A stretch of DNA of 64,000 nucleotides, taken from Paenibacillus polysaccharolyticus (GTDB taxonomy: Bacteria > Bacillota > Bacilli > Paenibacillales > Paenibacillaceae). Of this stretch, positions 61,877 through 64,000 are shown piece by piece. A program made the position numbers and the translations under genes. The notes beneath the pieces were generated by a model. That model did not search any database and was not told where the DNA came from. It saw only the letters and a program-made list of their open reading frames with translations. Positions within the stretch are counted from its first letter, which is position 1. Each line of letters starts with the position of its first letter. The stretch spans positions 124,001-188,000 of the forward strand of contig NZ_FMVM01000003.1 in the NCBI RefSeq assembly GCF_900102085.1. The letters run 5' to 3'.

Positions 61877-63115
61877 ATGCAAACTTTAACCAATAACCGC
61901 TTTACAGTCGGAAAAGGGATTAAGTTGATTGACGATGCAGGTGTGGAATATCTAGATGGCGTCTCGGGTACGTTTAATCTGTCCTTGGGATATAATCATC
62001 CACATGTAGTCAATAAAATTCAGGAACAAGTCGGCAATCTTACGCATATGTCTTCCTCCTTCACGGAACCTTACGTCAATGAAGTATTGGAACACTTGAT
62101 TGAGTACGCTCCGAACAATATCGATGCCGGATGGATGCGGGATATTACCGGGTCTACGGCCAATGAGTGCGCAACTAAAATTGCCCAGAAGTATACAGGA
62201 TCAACGGACATCATCAGCTTGTACCTTTCTCATCATGGACAGACCCAATTCGCAACGGGCATCTCAGGTAATGCCTTTAGACGCAAGCGTTTTCCTAATT
62301 CGTCAGCGCCTAATGCGGTTCATGTACCCGCACCATATTGTTATCGTTGCCCGTTCAAAAGTGAAAGTAGCGAGTGCGGATATCAATGTGTTGAAGCGAT
62401 ATCTGATGCTATAGAGTATGCCAGCTCAGGCTCGGTTGCTTGTATGATTATTGAGCCCATTCTCGGAAATGGCGGCAACATCGTTCCACCGTTAGGATAT
62501 TTCAAGCGCCTTCGCCAATTATGTGATGAGAACAACATGCTTCTCATTGCTGATGAAGTTCAAACGGGTGTCGGACGTACGGGTACGATGTTTGCTAGCG
62601 AATTATTTGATATCCAGCCCGACATGATTACACTTGCCAAAGGCCTTGGCGGTATCGGTGTACCTGTAGCTGCAGTTCTGATGCAATCTCGATTAAATGT
62701 ACTGGAAAAACATGAGCATTCTTTTACCTCAGGCAGTAATCTCATCTCGGTCACCGCTGCCAAATCCACACTGGAAGTGGTCTCAGAACCGGGATTTCTG
62801 GATGCGGTCAAACGAAAAGGAATTTTGCTTGGCGGACTGCTACACGAGCTCGCTCTTAAATATCCTAGCATCGGAGAAGCCCGCGGAGTGGGACTCATGT
62901 GGGGACTTGAAATCGTGGGTGATCAAAATGAGCCAGATACTCCAAAAACCAATGCGATCATCGACCGTGCCTTTGAAGATCAACATTTGATTCTACGCAG
63001 TTCACGGTACGGCTTTGGCAACGTCGTTAAAGTACGCCCTTCTCTGACAACGACCGAAGACGAACTGGTTGAGATTGTCGATCGATTGGATTCTGTCCTC
63101 GCCAGCGTTCATTAA
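61877..63115 (+). CDS. Class III aminotransferase
   Basis: A PLP aminotransferase of 412 residues. DITGSTANECA, LLIADEVQTGVGRTG with the PLP-binding Asp, and the Lys in TLAKGLGGIGVPVAAVL are in place. A Cys-rich insert (YCYRCPFKSESSECGYQC) may bind a metal or form disulfides. The substrates (omega-amino acids, amino sugars, 2,2-dialkylglycine type) are open. GGAGG precedes the ATG at 61877, about 107 nt after the transporter gene. Confidence 0.9.
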   Translation: MQTLTNNRFTVGKGIKLIDDAGVEYLDGVSGTFNLSLGYNHPHVVNKIQEQVGNLTHMSSSFTEPYVNEVLEHLIEYAPNNIDAGWMRDITGSTANECATKIAQKYTGSTDIISLYLSHHGQTQFATGISGNAFRRKRFPNSSAPNAVHVPAPYCYRCPFKSESSECGYQCVEAISDAIEYASSGSVACMIIEPILGNGGNIVPPLGYFKRLRQLCDENNMLLIADEVQTGVGRTGTMFASELFDIQPDMITLAKGLGGIGVPVAAVLMQSRLNVLEKHEHSFTSGSNLISVTAAKSTLEVVSEPGFLDAVKRKGILLGGLLHELALKYPSIGEARGVGLMWGLEIVGDQNEPDTPKTNAIIDRAFEDQHLILRSSRYGFGNVVKVRPSLTTTEDELVEIVDRLDSVLASVH

Positions 63116-63188
63116 TGATGGGAAGTTATTTTAGCATCAAAATGTAGTTTGAAAAAATGTAGTTCCTACAAAAAAAGGAGGTTCCATC

Positions 63189-64000
63189 ATGCTTGCATTA
63201 GTATATAAATCTGCATGGGATATCGCACTCGAGGAACGACCCGTTCCCGAAATTACCAGAGATAATCAGGTGCTTGTGCGTATACGGGCAACCGGGGTCT
63301 GTGGAACAGATTTAGGCATTGTTAGCGGAAAATATCATGCGATTCCTTCCGTCATTCTTGGACATGAATCCGCAGGTGAAGTAATTGCTGTCGGCTCCGC
63401 CGTCACCACTCTGCAACCAGGAGATCGTGTGGTCATCGACCCTACGTATTACTGTGGTCAATGCGAGATGTGCAGGACAGTAAGGCAGAACCACTGTACT
63501 CACAAGTCCGTTACGGAAACGGGAGTAAGTGCAGATGGCACGTTTACGGATTATTACGTGACAGAAGATCGCTTTTTATATCAATTAAAAGATCATGTTA
63601 GCTACGAAGAAGCCACTCTAACCGAGCCGCTAAGCTGTATGTTGACAGGCATTAACCAGATTCACTTGTTGCCGAATTTCAGAACGATTATTCTTGGTGC
63701 CGGGCCCATTGGCATCCTATACAGCTACGCACTCGCTTCCAAAGGCGTAACGGGAAGTCTTGTCGACATCTCCGAAGAACGCTTATCTATTGCAGGCTCC
63801 ATTGCACCAGACCGCTGGCAAGTTCATGCTTCCTTTGAGCAGGCGATCGCAGACATTGCCCCTGCAACCGGACAAGTCGATATGATTGTAGATACCACTG
63901 GTGTTGTAGGCACTCAAGTATTATCACAGCTTGCTAGTGGCGGCTATCTGATGCTGGTTGGTTTACGGGATGGGAATACGTCCTTTAACCCGAAGGAAGT
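63189..64000 (+). CDS. Zinc-dependent medium-chain alcohol dehydrogenase (3' end outside window)
   Basis: The ATG at 63189 follows AAAGGAGGTTCCATC. The first 270 residues show a zinc MDR enzyme: catalytic zinc Cys in GVCGTDLG and His-Glu in GHESAGEV, the structural zinc Cys set in CGQCEMC with HC, and a Rossmann motif in LGAGPIGILYSYALA. It probably oxidises an alcohol or polyol using NAD. The gene is open at the window edge. It forms a set with the transporter and aminotransferase. Confidence 0.93.
   Translation, partial: MLALVYKSAWDIALEERPVPEITRDNQVLVRIRATGVCGTDLGIVSGKYHAIPSVILGHESAGEVIAVGSAVTTLQPGDRVVIDPTYYCGQCEMCRTVRQNHCTHKSVTETGVSADGTFTDYYVTEDRFLYQLKDHVSYEEATLTEPLSCMLTGINQIHLLPNFRTIILGAGPIGILYSYALASKGVTGSLVDISEERLSIAGSIAPDRWQVHASFEQAIADIAPATGQVDMIVDTTGVVGTQVLSQLASGGYLMLVGLRDGNTSFNPKE

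Overview
The window looks like a chromosome segment of a Paenibacillus-type, endospore-forming Firmicute. The evidence is gene content and order: lexA divergent from yneA; spoVK-hflX-ynbB-like-glnR-glnA; hfq-miaA-mutL-mutS-cotE; a tyrS T-box; and AGGAGG-type ribosome binding sites with frequent TTG and GTG starts. I infer the genus from this; there is no rRNA gene to confirm it.

Layout. 0.5-5.1 kb: a HAD phosphatase, a small membrane protein, the SOS locus (ynzC-like, yneA, lexA, with LexA boxes) and an aldehyde dehydrogenase. 5.1-6.1 kb: AT-rich DNA with no convincing gene and one strong terminator. 6.1-21.7 kb: eleven minus-strand genes, tightly spaced and partly overlapping, forming one operon that reads like an undescribed small-molecule biosynthetic cluster. 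22.0-24.9 kb: debris (a broken small gene, a phage tape-measure-like fragment, a multiply frameshifted tyrosine recombinase). 25.0-44.3 kb: conserved housekeeping block glnA, glnR, ynbB-like, hflX, spoVK, DUF402, a class A PBP, hfq, miaA, an rRNA methyltransferase-like gene, mutL, mutS, an amidoligase-like gene and cotE. 44.3-60.3 kb: an aromatic acid exporter-like protein, an ABC importer, an M32 carboxypeptidase, beta-carbonic anhydrase, a PadR regulator, tyrS with its T-box leader, two immunity-like genes, selO, a Dabb protein, an AraC regulator with an EamA exporter, and rluF. 60.5-64 kb: a plus-strand set (MFS transporter, class III aminotransferase, zinc alcohol dehydrogenase) that runs off the edge.

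The main discovery candidate is the 6.1-21.7 kb operon. In transcription order it encodes a carrier protein-citrate synthase fusion, a stand-alone amino-acid adenylation enzyme, an aconitase with an altered [4Fe-4S] loop, a 487-residue protein I do not recognise, a dipeptide-epimerase-like enolase superfamily member, a D-2-hydroxyacid dehydrogenase, an NtaA/SnaA-type flavin monooxygenase, three paralogous ATP-grasp ligases and an MFS exporter. My working model is this: the adenylation enzyme loads a small amino acid on the carrier domain; the fused citrate synthase condenses it with a 2-oxo acid; aconitase and dehydrogenase rearrange and oxidise the product, as in the first steps of the citrate cycle; the ATP-grasp enzymes join it to amino acids; one residue is epimerised; and the MFS protein exports the peptide-like product. 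The gene families and order are read from the sequence. The substrates and product are inference.

The cluster lies between lexA/aldehyde dehydrogenase and the glnRA block, is visibly more AT-rich than its flanks, and abuts integrase debris, which fits acquisition by transfer. The neighbouring regulatory DNA is clear: LexA boxes at yneA and lexA, a GlnR/TnrA-type box at glnR, a T-box at tyrS, and a good SigA-type promoter for the cluster.
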